DNA from: Paenibacillus agricola
GTDB taxonomy: Bacteria; Bacillota; Bacilli; Paenibacillales; NBRC-103111
NCBI RefSeq assembly: GCF_011440305.1
Contig: NZ_JAAOIW010000002.1
Coordinates: forward strand, 124,001-188,000
DNA length: 64,000 bases
Direction of reading: 5' to 3'
How positions within the stretch are numbered: the stretch's first letter is position 1; the number at the start of each line of letters is the position of its first letter. The notes beneath the pieces are model-generated. The model saw nothing but the letters and a program-made list of their open reading frames with translations, had not been told where the DNA came from and ran no database searches. Of the stretch, positions 26,664 through 35,441 are shown piece by piece. A program made the translations under genes and the position numbers.

Positions 26664-28280
26664 ATGAGAGCCATCATCATTGATGATGAAAAGCACGTAC
26701 GTGAAGCCATTAAACTCCTTGTTCCATGGAAAGAGCTAGGCATAGCTGACATATTGGAAGCGCAGGATGGACAAGAAGCGATGCATTTAATTGCCTTGCA
26801 TCGGCCACAAATTATTTTTACGGATATGATGATGCCATTGATGGATGGCTTGCGGCTTTTGGAATGGCTGCAAGCCCATTATCCTTCTGGCAAAACCATT
26901 GTCATCAGCGGGTTTGATGATTTTCAGCTAGTACGTCATACCGTCCAATATGGAGGTATCGATTATATATTAAAGCCGATTGACGCCGACCAGCTGCAAG
27001 CGGCGGTCCGTAAGGCTGCCCAAGCCTGGCAGCAGGAAGAAGATGAACGCCTCCACCATCAGCAGCGTAATATCGAGTTGAACCAAATCCGTCCGGTCTA
27101 TTGGGATAAAGTTTTATCCAACTTTATTATGGAGCCCCATGGATTCGAGGCTGTTGCCGAGGCCTTATCCAATGAATTCGGCCTGGACAGGCAAATGAAG
27201 CAATGCCGCTTGGCGATTATTAGCCTGGATACGATGACAGGCAGCCTCAAACGCAAGTTTGAGGCAAGCTTGGACTTATTATTCTTCTCACTTACAAATA
27301 TCTGTAATGAGTTTCTGCAGAGCCCGGCGCGAGGCATCGCCTACCGCTATTGGAACCGCGAGGATGAGATACTTATTTTACTATACGGAGAAGCCTCCAA
27401 AGCTGAGCAATTGCTGGCAGATATCCAGCATGGAATATGGACGGCAATAAGAGGAAGCCTGGACATCGGCATGAGCCTGGCCCAACCCTTCCCCGCCGGC
27501 TTGCCAGCAGCCTATAAGCAGGCCAAAACCGCCTTACGCCATCGCAATTTGCTGCACAAGGAGAACCGTGTGCATGTGTTTCAAGATGGGGCAGTTGCAC
27601 ATGCCCCCAAGCTTGTTTTTAGCGATTATGCGGAGCCTATCCGCTTGTCCGTACGCAGCGGCAGTACGCTGCAAATCCAGAAGGCTGTGGAGGCCTGGAT
27701 GCACGCCTTGGCGAAGCTGGACACGATCGATATCGAGGATATGGAGCATTGGGACCATGAATATACCGTGCTCCGCAGCCGTTGGCTGACCGAATGGTTC
27801 GGTGATAAGCAGCCCGATTGGTCAAAAGAATCCGTCACTCTGTCCCTCACGCTGCCCCTTGACGAGGAGGGTAGCCTTTCGTTAGCCAGCTGGCAGGAGC
27901 AGCTAACAGCCAGCCTTATTCAGCTCTCCACCCATATGCTGGAGCATCAGCAGCAGGACAATAATGCCATTTTCGAGATTGCAAAGTATATTCAAAACCA
28001 TTATCATCAGGATATTACACTTATCGAAATCGCCAATCATTTTTACCTAAGCCGTGAATATATTTCCCGAAAGTTTAAGCAGCAATTCCAAATTAATGTA
28101 TCGGATTATATTAGCCAGCTTCGTATGGACAAAGCCAAGCTACTGCTGTTAAACCCTCATTTAAGGATCGCACAAATCGCCGGAATGGTCGGTTATGATG
28201 ATGAGAAGTATTTTAGCAAGGTATTTAAGAAATCGATCGGCCTTTCGCCGAATGAATACAGGAAGGTGAGCCAACCATGA
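26664..28280 (+). CDS. YesN-type response regulator with AraC DNA-binding domain
   Basis: 538 residues. Receiver domain with phospho-acceptor Asp54 in IIFTDMMMP and a conserved Lys in YILKPID, a long middle region typical of YesN proteins, and a C-terminal AraC double HTH (ITLIEIANHFYLSREYISRK, RIAQIAGMVGYDDEKYFSK). Partner of the preceding kinase; the likely target is the divergent ABC operon and its own downstream genes. The stop overlaps the next start (ATGA). Confidence 0.93.
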   Translation: MRAIIIDDEKHVREAIKLLVPWKELGIADILEAQDGQEAMHLIALHRPQIIFTDMMMPLMDGLRLLEWLQAHYPSGKTIVISGFDDFQLVRHTVQYGGIDYILKPIDADQLQAAVRKAAQAWQQEEDERLHHQQRNIELNQIRPVYWDKVLSNFIMEPHGFEAVAEALSNEFGLDRQMKQCRLAIISLDTMTGSLKRKFEASLDLLFFSLTNICNEFLQSPARGIAYRYWNREDEILILLYGEASKAEQLLADIQHGIWTAIRGSLDIGMSLAQPFPAGLPAAYKQAKTALRHRNLLHKENRVHVFQDGAVAHAPKLVFSDYAEPIRLSVRSGSTLQIQKAVEAWMHALAKLDTIDIEDMEHWDHEYTVLRSRWLTEWFGDKQPDWSKESVTLSLTLPLDEEGSLSLASWQEQLTASLIQLSTHMLEHQQQDNNAIFEIAKYIQNHYHQDITLIEIANHFYLSREYISRKFKQQFQINVSDYISQLRMDKAKLLLLNPHLRIAQIAGMVGYDDEKYFSKVFKKSIGLSPNEYRKVSQP

Positions 28281-28738
28281 ATACGCCCCTTGACCCTGCG
28301 GTACCCCAGCAGTCCATGGTGCGGACAAGCAAAAGCAACACAGCTAATCAGACCAAAGCCAAGCCCAAAGGAAGAGCACGAACCTACCTATTCTTATTTA
28401 TGGTATGGTCGCTGCTTATAACAGGCGGCCTCTATGGAGCCAAAACGTATACAGACCATTTGCGCCAGCAAATAACGAACCAGATCGCCATGCAAACCGA
28501 ACAGCAGCTGATGGTGGTCCAGAAGGATTACCAGAAGCAGATTGCCGCTCTAAAGGACAGCGTTAGCGGGGATTTGGGCAAGATGCAGACGAAGATCGAT
28601 TCGCTTAATGAGCTGCTTGCTTTTACGAAGGACAGTGCCAATAGCAAGACGGATAACAGCAACCAGCTATACACTCAGCTTGCCGAGGTTAAAATGAAGC
28701 TCGATGACCTGAAGAAAAATCTGGATACGCTACAATGA
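28277..28738 (+). CDS. Unrecognised membrane protein with extracytoplasmic coiled coil
   Basis: 153 residues. A Lys-rich cytoplasmic N-terminus, one membrane segment (about 36-54) and a Gln/Lys-rich heptad-like coiled coil (about 58-150) with no catalytic motif. Translationally coupled to the YesN gene (ATGA overlap) and 28 bases before the phosphodiester-glycosidase-like gene. It may scaffold or tether the next protein, which also has a membrane anchor plus coiled coil; that is inference. Confidence 0.78.
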   Translation: MNTPLDPAVPQQSMVRTSKSNTANQTKAKPKGRARTYLFLFMVWSLLITGGLYGAKTYTDHLRQQITNQIAMQTEQQLMVVQKDYQKQIAALKDSVSGDLGKMQTKIDSLNELLAFTKDSANSKTDNSNQLYTQLAEVKMKLDDLKKNLDTLQ

Positions 28739-28766
28739 GTAGAACGCAGCAAGGAAGTGTGATACG

Positions 28767-29837
28767 TTGAACCCTATACAATTTATTAACCGGACGATGA
28801 TGCTGACGGTTGCACCTTTTATAGGTATTGTTTGTTTTTTGCTATACAGCCAGCTATCCATCCAATTGCCGGATTTAGGGCGTTATGCCAAAACCGAGTT
28901 CTCGATCCAGTACCAGCTTCAGCAATCGGAGCAAAAGCTGGACAAAGCCAAGGCGGATGCCGCCGAAACGCGGGTGACCATCGAGCGCTTCTACCAGCTG
29001 TATGAGAAAAGCGCCAGCGATGTAGCCTCTATGGCACAAGCAGCCGATTCGGTAGTTAATAGGCCTGCTGCTATATTCGACAACCGAATCAGCACCAAGC
29101 TTGGTGCCAAGCCTGCCAAGCAGACAAGCAGTCCTAATCTCGATTTGAAGCTATTTTATTTGACGGATCCCAACTACAAAGCTTATGCGCTTAAGGTTGA
29201 TGCCAAATCGGACAACGCCTTGAAAATGGTGCTGGGTAATGACAAGGTTGGCAGCAGTGAAACAACGCTGGATGCAGCCCGACGCTATGGGGCAGTAGCC
29301 GGCATCAACGCAGGCGGGTTCGCAGACGACCGCTCAGGCAAGCGTTATCCGCTCAGCACAACAATGCTGGGCGGCAAGTATGTATATGGCTTTGAGCCAA
29401 GCTTTGAGGATCTAGCCTTTGTCGGCATGAACAGCGACCGCAAGCTAATCGGCGGCCGATTCTCGCGGCAGGAGGATCTGGATAAGCTTAAGCCGAATTT
29501 CGGCGCGACCTTCGTCCCTGTGCTGCTGCAGAACGGTATCAAGCAGCCGATACCTGCCCAGTGGCAGACCTCGCCTCACCGGGCGCCGCGCACCGTGATC
29601 GGCAACTTTAAGAATGACCAGCTGCTGTTCCTTGTCACCGACGGCTACAATGAGCAAGGTGGCTCCGGCGCCACCTTGGAGGAGCTGCAGGACAAGTTGC
29701 TCCAGCTCGGCGTCAAGGACGCCTACAACCTCGATGGCGGCGGTTCGTCTAGCCTCATATACGATGGGCAAATTATTAACCGCCCATCCGACGGTAAACT
29801 TCGCCCATTGCCTACTCATTTTTTATTTTTTAAATAA
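28767..29837 (+). CDS. Phosphodiester glycosidase family (NAGPA/DUF2233) protein, membrane-anchored
   Basis: 356 residues. Membrane anchor (about 10-28), a coiled-coil stalk (about 45-95), then the NAGPA domain with GAVAGINAGGF, RAPRTVIG, LVTDGYNEQGGSGATLEEL and the ending NLDGGGSSSLIYDG. The family includes the enzyme that uncovers mannose 6-phosphate by removing GlcNAc, and bacterial enzymes acting on phosphodiester-linked glycans. TTG start with AAGGAAG about 9 bases upstream. Last of a four-gene run (YesM, YesN, coiled coil, this). Substrate is unknown. Confidence 0.85.
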   Translation: MNPIQFINRTMMLTVAPFIGIVCFLLYSQLSIQLPDLGRYAKTEFSIQYQLQQSEQKLDKAKADAAETRVTIERFYQLYEKSASDVASMAQAADSVVNRPAAIFDNRISTKLGAKPAKQTSSPNLDLKLFYLTDPNYKAYALKVDAKSDNALKMVLGNDKVGSSETTLDAARRYGAVAGINAGGFADDRSGKRYPLSTTMLGGKYVYGFEPSFEDLAFVGMNSDRKLIGGRFSRQEDLDKLKPNFGATFVPVLLQNGIKQPIPAQWQTSPHRAPRTVIGNFKNDQLLFLVTDGYNEQGGSGATLEELQDKLLQLGVKDAYNLDGGGSSSLIYDGQIINRPSDGKLRPLPTHFLFFK

Positions 29838-29905
29838 TTGTTCACTTTTATCCGTTTTCTTTTGCCTATTTCTTGGTTATACTATTTAGGTAGGGGGTGC
29901 AGCCA

Positions 29906-30004
29906 ATGTCAGCAACATTTTGGATTATTAATTTGGTTTTTTTAATCATGATCGTAGCTATATGCACGTCAAGTTATAATGATGACAAGACTAAAGGTCT
30001 TTAG
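29906..30004 (+). CDS. Very small membrane protein (32 residues)
   Basis: ATG preceded by TAGGGGGTG at about 5 bases. The peptide is one hydrophobic segment (FWIINLVFLIMIVAICTS) followed by a polar tail (YNDDKTKGL). A TATACT hexamer (29878-29883) lies 23 bases upstream and a terminator follows at 30038. No family recognised; small membrane peptides of this shape are common and often unannotated. Confidence 0.45.
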   Translation: MSATFWIINLVFLIMIVAICTSSYNDDKTKGL

Positions 30005-30037
30005 GCCACTCAACACTTATATCCCTGTCCTAATGAA

Positions 30038-30076
30038 AAAGCATCACGTTCCCGCTAGGGAATCCGTGATGCTTTC
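30038..30076. terminator. Bidirectional terminator between the 32-residue ORF and abrB
   Basis: An 11-bp stem, AAAGCATCACG/CGTGATGCTTT, with an inner CCC/GGG pairing; A-run on the left and T-rich on the right. Confidence 0.85.
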
Positions 30077-30090
30077 TTTGTTGCCTCATA

Positions 30091-30345
30091 CTATATCTTA
30101 TCTCGTAGCTCTATCATTTCACCCATACATTCCGCACATACATGGCGGCTCTTGAAATCGCTGACCTGCTCCATAGAGCTGCAAAATACACAACGTGGAC
30201 GAAATCTCTCCAATATAATATGGTCTCCGCTTACCAATATTTCAACTGGATCTCCCTCATTCATTTGATATCGCTTGCGAAGCGATTTGGGAAGCACAAT
30301 TCTACCTAGTTGGTCTACCTTTCTAACTACTCCTGCTGGCTTCAC
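30091..30345 (-). CDS. abrB: AbrB/SpoVT-family transition-state regulator with C-terminal Cys cluster
   Basis: 84 residues. The N-terminal swapped-hairpin DNA-binding domain is plain (GVVRKVDQLGRIVLPKSLRK, then EGDPVEILVSGDHIILERF). The C-terminus, instead of the B. subtilis AbrB tail, has two CxxC pairs (CVFCSS and CAEC), which look like a small zinc-binding module. Regulates transition-state genes in spore formers. The plus-strand CAT at 30343 marks an ATG start preceded by GAGGTG. Confidence 0.88.
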   Translation of the reverse strand: MKPAGVVRKVDQLGRIVLPKSLRKRYQMNEGDPVEILVSGDHIILERFRPRCVFCSSMEQVSDFKSRHVCAECMGEMIELRDKI

Positions 30346-30477
30346 TATAAATTCACCTCACTTTCACACAAAAAACACTTGCAGACAAGCCATTCTACGA
30401 ATTTAAGAATGTCGAATTTTGTCTTTTATAATATTCGGGGTTTAGGTTGAAATTCCTTCTTAAAACTTTATTATTTG

Positions 30478-30942
30478 TTAACTTAATCCTTTAAATCCTG
30501 TTTGCCGTAATGCCTCAAACAACACAATGGCAGCCGTATTCGATAAATTCAACGAACGGACGTCTTCCGTCATCGGTATTTTCATCAGCTGTCCCGGATG
30601 CTCGCTTAATATTTCGGCTGGTAAACCTTTCGTTTCTTTACCAAAAACAAAAAAATCGCCGTCTTGAAATGTAAACTCTGTGTAAAGCTGATCTGCCTTT
30701 GTGGTAGCAAAAAAGAAACGGCCACTCTTATACTTATCCTTAACTTCCTGAAAAGAATCATGATACTCAATATGGACAGCATGCCAATAGTCTAGGCCGG
30801 CCCGTTTTAACGTCTTGTCATCGGTATGAAACCCAAGCGGACGCACCAAATGTAGCCAAGCCCCGGTTGCAGCGCACGTTCTTGATATATTTCCTGTATT
30901 TGCCGGTATTTCCGGCTCCACTAAAACAATGTGAAAGGCCAT
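30478..30942 (-). CDS. trmL: tRNA (cytidine(34)-2'-O)-methyltransferase
   Basis: 154 residues, full length for TrmL/CspR. SPOUT-class knotted fold with VLVEPEIPANTGNISRTC at the N-terminus, FVFGKETKGLP (motif 2) and IPMTEDVRSLNLSNTAAI (motif 3). Methylates the 2'-OH of the wobble base of tRNA-Leu isoacceptors using SAM. ATG with GAGGTGGAA nearby. Upstream of abrB in the same direction, but a 130-base gap suggests separate transcription. Confidence 0.93.
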   Translation of the reverse strand: MAFHIVLVEPEIPANTGNISRTCAATGAWLHLVRPLGFHTDDKTLKRAGLDYWHAVHIEYHDSFQEVKDKYKSGRFFFATTKADQLYTEFTFQDGDFFVFGKETKGLPAEILSEHPGQLMKIPMTEDVRSLNLSNTAAIVLFEALRQTGFKGLS

Positions 30943-31072
30943 AGTGTAATTCCACCTCGATTATTTGTCTTCATGAAGATTTTACATGGAGTTTACTTAA
31001 TCATAATATACGGATGATAGTCACCTGCGATAATAAAGATATTAATTGCTTTTACAAAGGAGATTCAATGGG

Positions 31073-31786
31073 ATGAAGAAGAAAATTCTTGTCGTTGACG
31101 ACGAACCTTCCATTTCGATGCTGATAGAGTTCAATCTTAAATTAGTGGGTTATGAAGTCCATTGTGTGTATGACGGCGAGGCCGTTTTTCAAGCGATCCA
31201 GCATTTCCGCCCTGATCTTATTGTCCTTGACCTTATGCTTCCCAAAATGGACGGCATTCAAGTCTGCCGCAAGCTGCGCAGCCAAAACAACCTGGTACCA
31301 ATCATTATGCTTACCGCCATGCACGATTTATCAGACAAAATCGCCGGCCTTGATAACGGGGCAGACGACTACATGACCAAGCCTTTTTCGCCACAGGAGC
31401 TTATTTCCAGGATCCAAGCCATCATTCGGCGTATCCAGACACTTCCTTCTGCTAATGCAAACACGCCTGTCACGATCGGACAAATTTCGATCCAACCTGA
31501 CCAACGCGAGGTTCATATTAATGGCGAAGCGATTGAACTGACCCCTAAAGAATTTGACCTGCTGCTTTTCCTCTGCAAGCACCGCGGGAAGGTCTTAAGC
31601 CGCCAGCAGCTGCTACACGGCGTATGGGATTACCACTTCCTCGGCGATACCCGCATTGTCGATGTGCATATTAGCCATCTGAGGGATAAAATCGAAAGCA
31701 ATGCCCGCAACCCCGAATACATCGTAACAATTCGTAATGTCGGCTACAAGCTGGCTGAGCCCACAATGAAGGAATCATTCGCTTAA
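31073..31786 (+). CDS. OmpR/PhoB-family response regulator, orphan
   Basis: 237 residues. Receiver with phospho-acceptor Asp53 in VLDLMLPKMDG and Lys in YMTKPF; C-terminal winged helix (ELTPKEFDLLLFL, DTRIVDVHISHLRDKIE). Start ATG at 31073 has AAAGGAG 10 bases upstream. No kinase gene is adjacent on either side, and strong terminators follow, so its sensor partner is elsewhere. Target genes not deducible. Confidence 0.92.
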   Translation: MKKKILVVDDEPSISMLIEFNLKLVGYEVHCVYDGEAVFQAIQHFRPDLIVLDLMLPKMDGIQVCRKLRSQNNLVPIIMLTAMHDLSDKIAGLDNGADDYMTKPFSPQELISRIQAIIRRIQTLPSANANTPVTIGQISIQPDQREVHINGEAIELTPKEFDLLLFLCKHRGKVLSRQQLLHGVWDYHFLGDTRIVDVHISHLRDKIESNARNPEYIVTIRNVGYKLAEPTMKESFA

Positions 31787-31790
31787 TCCA

Positions 31791-31835
31791 AGAAGATGAA
31801 CACCTAGCTTGCCTAGGATGCTCATCTTCTTTTTT
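31791..31835 (+). terminator. Rho-independent terminator of the response regulator
   Basis: AGAAGATGA pairs with TCATCTTCT, with an inner CCTAG/CTAGG dyad, followed by a TTTTT run. Confidence 0.9.
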
Positions 31836-31838
31836 CAT

Positions 31839-31872
31839 ACAAAAACAGCCCCACTTGAAGGTTCGGGGCTGC
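31839..31872 (-). terminator. Rho-independent terminator of serC
   Basis: Minus strand CAGCCCC/GGGGCTG stem followed by TTTTT. Confidence 0.88.
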
Positions 31873-31881
31873 CAATGTTTA

Positions 31882-32970
31882 TTAACCGTTGTTTTTTTGG
31901 AATTCCACCATAAACTCTGCAAGTGCTTGACAAGCTTCATGCGGAACTGCATTATAGGCGGAAGCACGAATGCCTCCAACGCTGCGATGACCAGCCAGGC
32001 CTACAAAATTGTGCTGCTGCGATTCCTTCACGAATTTCTTCTCCAGCTCTTCGCTTGGCAAGCGGAAGGTAATATTCATGATGGAACGGCTGTCTGCATC
32101 AATATTGCCGCTGTAGAAGCCGCCGCTGGCATCGATAATATCGTAAACCAGGTTGCTCTTCGCGATATTTTTTTTCTCAAGCTCCACAACGCCGCCTTGG
32201 TCTCTAACCCATTTCAATACTAAATTCACCATATAGATGGAATGGACAGGAGGTGTATTGTACAGCGAGCTATTGCTTGCATGTGTCGTATAACGCAGGA
32301 TGGAAGGTATATGCTTAGGCTCTTCTTGCAGCCATTCGTCACGGATTACAGCGATCGTTACACCGGATGGGCCGAGATTTTTTTGGGCGCCTGCATAAAT
32401 CATCGAAAACTTCTTGGCATCAATCGGCCTGCTGAGAATACCGCTGGTCATATCGCCAATCAGCGGAATATCGCCGGTTTCGGGAATATAGGAGAACTGC
32501 GAGCCTTCAATCGTATTATTCGTCGTCATATGTAAATATGCCGAATTCGGATCTAGCTCAATTTCGGATTGCTTAGGCAAGCTTCTCCATTTTCCAGCTT
32601 TGTTCGAGGCAGCAATTTTCGCTTCCCCAACAACCTGGCCTTCCTGGTACGCTTTCTCCGAGAAGTTGCCAGTAATGATATAGCTGCCAACCTTGCCCGG
32701 TTTCAAAAAGTTCAACGGGATGGTCGCAAATTGTGTGCTAGCCCCACCGCCAAGGAATAACACCTGGTAACCAGACTCTAATCCCAGCAGCTTGAGCAAT
32801 AATTGCTGTGTTTCGGAATTGATTGCTTCATATTCTTTGCTGCGATGGGAAATCTCCATCAAGGACATGCCGATTCCATTATAATCCACAAACTGCTCTT
32901 GTGCTTGCTGTAATACCTCTAACGGGAGCATGGCCGGACCTGGATTGAAATTGTAAGCTCGTTTTGTCAT
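31882..32970 (-). CDS. serC: Phosphoserine aminotransferase
   Basis: 362 residues, the normal SerC length. Pyridoxal-phosphate enzyme converting 3-phosphohydroxypyruvate and glutamate to phosphoserine in serine synthesis. Diagnostic stretches are YNFNPGPAMLPLEVLQQAQ, the FLGGGASTQF loop, and the PLP-lysine site IYAGAQKNLGPSG, followed by the conserved C-terminal MNITFRLP and GLAGHRSVGGIRAS. Monocistronic between a terminator and the siderophore gene. ATG start. Confidence 0.96.
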   Translation of the reverse strand: MTKRAYNFNPGPAMLPLEVLQQAQEQFVDYNGIGMSLMEISHRSKEYEAINSETQQLLLKLLGLESGYQVLFLGGGASTQFATIPLNFLKPGKVGSYIITGNFSEKAYQEGQVVGEAKIAASNKAGKWRSLPKQSEIELDPNSAYLHMTTNNTIEGSQFSYIPETGDIPLIGDMTSGILSRPIDAKKFSMIYAGAQKNLGPSGVTIAVIRDEWLQEEPKHIPSILRYTTHASNSSLYNTPPVHSIYMVNLVLKWVRDQGGVVELEKKNIAKSNLVYDIIDASGGFYSGNIDADSRSIMNITFRLPSEELEKKFVKESQQHNFVGLAGHRSVGGIRASAYNAVPHEACQALAEFMVEFQKNNG

Positions 32971-33105
32971 GGTTTCACACCTTCAACTGAATTTAGGATC
33001 ACTATCTTTTGATATGATATGGTTATGATAGCAAAGTTTATCCCTATACAGCAAGTGCTCAAGCATAATCTTCACACCATAGATACATTTGGCAGGTGCA
33101 GGGGG

Positions 33106-34035
33106 TTATTTAGCAAATAGCTTCTCCAAAGAATCAAGCGCCAATTTATTGCCTAAGGCTGAATAATCAAGCCATGGCTGCTCCGTGATCATATACACTT
33201 TGTTCGCTTTCACGGCCTTTAAGCCCTGCCAAATCGGGTTGTTTTTCAGCTGCTCATACACTTTATCATTGCCTTCTTCAAAGCCGACTAGTACAAAGAT
33301 GGCATCTGCATCATAATCGGGGAATACTTCTTGGGAAACGACCTCGAAGTTTTTCGTAATTTTCTCGACACCCTTCGCCGGCTTCAAGCCCAAATCATTA
33401 AACAAGATCGGTCCGAGCGGACGTCCCATTCCATACACACGCAGGTTTTTCGCAGAAATCCGTACAGCCATTACCGTGCCATCACCAATTTTATTATGGA
33501 TAAGTGCCTTAACACGCTCGGCCTGAGCCTCATAATCTTTAATAAAATCCTCTGCTTTCTGCTCACGGTTAACGAGCTTGCCAATCGCCTTCAAATGGTC
33601 CCGCCATGTTCCCTCGTCCAGATTGATCACATGGGTTGGAGCAATTTTCTCATATTTGGCCAAGCCCTGCTTGCCAGCAAATTCGGCATCAATATAAATG
33701 GCATCCGGCTTTAATGCCAATAGTGCCTCCATATCGGGATCCTTCGTAAAGCCAAGAAACTTGGTATCCTTAAACCGCTCAGGCACAGTAGGCAAGTAAT
33801 CGCTAGTAGCAGAGCCCACAGGAGCAATGCCCAATGCAAGCAGGTCACTGGTAAGAAAGATGGAGATCGAAGCGATTCTTGGATCTTTAGCTGCCGTTGC
33901 CGTGCTGTCTGCCGGCTTCGTGGTAGTCGTGGCTGCGGCTGGTGTTGGAGAAGAAGCTGCCGGCGCTGCTTGCCCACAAGCTGATAATAAGAGCATCGAA
34001 GCAATTCCCAAAACCATAATCATTTTCTTGTTCAT
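33106..34035 (-). CDS. Iron-siderophore ABC transporter substrate-binding lipoprotein
   Basis: 309 residues. Signal peptide with lipobox LLLSAC (Cys20), Ala/Thr linker, then a class III periplasmic-binding fold (SIFLTSDLLALGIAPVGS, LKPDAIYID, RVYGMGRPLGPILFNDLGL), as in FatB/YfiY/YhfQ-like siderophore binders. A perfect Fur box lies 26 bases upstream of the start, so iron repression is expected. No permease or ATPase gene is next to it; it must use a transporter encoded elsewhere. ATG with AGGGGAT. Confidence 0.9.
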   Translation of the reverse strand: MNKKMIMVLGIASMLLLSACGQAAPAASSPTPAAATTTTKPADSTATAAKDPRIASISIFLTSDLLALGIAPVGSATSDYLPTVPERFKDTKFLGFTKDPDMEALLALKPDAIYIDAEFAGKQGLAKYEKIAPTHVINLDEGTWRDHLKAIGKLVNREQKAEDFIKDYEAQAERVKALIHNKIGDGTVMAVRISAKNLRVYGMGRPLGPILFNDLGLKPAKGVEKITKNFEVVSQEVFPDYDADAIFVLVGFEEGNDKVYEQLKNNPIWQGLKAVKANKVYMITEQPWLDYSALGNKLALDSLEKLFAK

Positions 34036-34060
34036 AATATCCCCTTAAATAAACATAATT

Positions 34061-34079
34061 GATAATGATAATCATTATC
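34061..34079 (-). promoter_or_regulatory. Fur box
   Basis: GATAATGATAATCATTATC, an exact 19-bp match to the canonical Fur operator, positioned just upstream of the siderophore-binding lipoprotein gene. Confidence 0.93.
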
Positions 34080-34113
34080 GTGTTTAATCTTAGCATTTAT
34101 CCAAGGTATACAC

Positions 34114-34143
34114 AAGAAAAGACCTTCCTAATAAGGAAGGTTA
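34114..34143 (-). terminator. Rho-independent terminator of the DUF1501 gene
   Basis: Minus strand AACCTTCCTTATTAGGAAGGT hairpin followed by CTTTTCTT. Confidence 0.75.
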
Positions 34144-34183
34144 AGGAAGCTGCTGACAGGTCAATATGTGAAGCCCACCGCCA

Positions 34184-35425
34184 CTAAATAAATTTCAGAT
34201 TCTCATAGGTTTTACCCATTACTGTCTTAGCATCGCCTTTAAGCCAGCTATCAATAATCGTATGGTATACGGAGCGAAAATCAACCTCATACTTCAGGTC
34301 GCCGCCCTTATCCAGGTTCGTCAGGCTTGGCTGAACGCCATATAAACCACCTTTCACCTTACCCCCAATCATAAACACGGGAGCTGCTGTCCCATGATCT
34401 GTGCCGCCGCTAGCGTTTTCCTTGACCCTACGGCCAAATTCGGAAAACGCCATCGTTACGACGCGATCCTGCAGCCCTTGTATTTCCAAGTCCTTATAAA
34501 AGGCTCCAAGACCTTCATCCAGCTGCTTAAGCACACGCGCTTGCTGCTCTCTTTCATTGGCATGGTCATCAAATCCGCCAATTTCCAAATAAAATACGCG
34601 GGTGCCTGAATTACCGGTTAACATTTTGGAGACTAGCTGAAAATCCTTAGCAATATTGGTTTTTGGGTATTCAATTTTATTTTGATAAGTGTTAGATAGA
34701 TTGTGTAAAGCTTCCACGCTTTGGTAGGCATCCTTCCCTTGCTCGCAGGTCACCTTCACCTGTGTCCCTTGGCGGAAGGGATCATACATATCCAAGAAAG
34801 CTTGGGCTAAACGGTTTTGGTCCGCTTTTGGCGTCTTTGGGTCAAAAATATTAAAGCTTTCGACCGACTGAATAACAGGTATGCTAATCGTATCCGACCA
34901 AAAGGCTTTATTCGCGTTATTGCCAATTTTGAGCGCTTTTAGAGGGTTTGCCGATTGCGACAACGACGACTCTACATAACGTCCCAGCCAGCCTGAACGG
35001 GCCAGCTTCTCAGGTTCTGCCGTATGCCATATTTCCATCGAGCGAAAATGTGAGTGATCTGGGCTGGGATACCCGACACCCTGTACAACGGCCACTTTAC
35101 CCTTTTTGTATAGCTCGTTCGTCTGGATCAGGCTGGGATGAAAGCCAACCTCATTGTTAATGGCGAGCACTTCATTCTGGGTGATCTTTAACGTCGGGCG
35201 TGCATCGAAGTAACCGCCCATTCCATAAGGAATCAACGTATTGATCCCGTCATTGCCTCCAGATAGCTGGATAACAACAAGCACCGGAGCATCTACATTC
35301 GTCGCATCTATAGGCGTGCTCGCTACTGCAATCCCATCTTGGGCAAAAATCATCGGTCCCCCAAAACCGAGTGAGGCCAGAAGGGCTGTCCCTTTCACTA
35401 AAAAGTCTCTTCTCGTCAGCTTCAT
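34184..35425 (-). CDS. Tat-exported DUF1501 protein
   Basis: 413 residues. A twin-arginine signal, LTRRDFLVKG followed by a hydrophobic stretch, directs folded export. The mature part is a DUF1501 (sulfatase/alkaline-phosphatase-like fold) protein with LSGGNDGINTLIPY near the start and HGTAAPVFMIGGKVKGGLYG near the end. The ATG at 35425 has CGGAG at 8 bases; an upstream in-frame GTG (35434) abuts the same site. It lies 16 bases after the DUF1800 gene, and the pair is probably one operon. Function of this pair is not established. Confidence 0.88.
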   Translation of the reverse strand: MKLTRRDFLVKGTALLASLGFGGPMIFAQDGIAVASTPIDATNVDAPVLVVIQLSGGNDGINTLIPYGMGGYFDARPTLKITQNEVLAINNEVGFHPSLIQTNELYKKGKVAVVQGVGYPSPDHSHFRSMEIWHTAEPEKLARSGWLGRYVESSLSQSANPLKALKIGNNANKAFWSDTISIPVIQSVESFNIFDPKTPKADQNRLAQAFLDMYDPFRQGTQVKVTCEQGKDAYQSVEALHNLSNTYQNKIEYPKTNIAKDFQLVSKMLTGNSGTRVFYLEIGGFDDHANEREQQARVLKQLDEGLGAFYKDLEIQGLQDRVVTMAFSEFGRRVKENASGGTDHGTAAPVFMIGGKVKGGLYGVQPSLTNLDKGGDLKYEVDFRSVYHTIIDSWLKGDAKTVMGKTYENLKFI

Positions 35426-35441
35426 AGATCCCACTCCGTTC

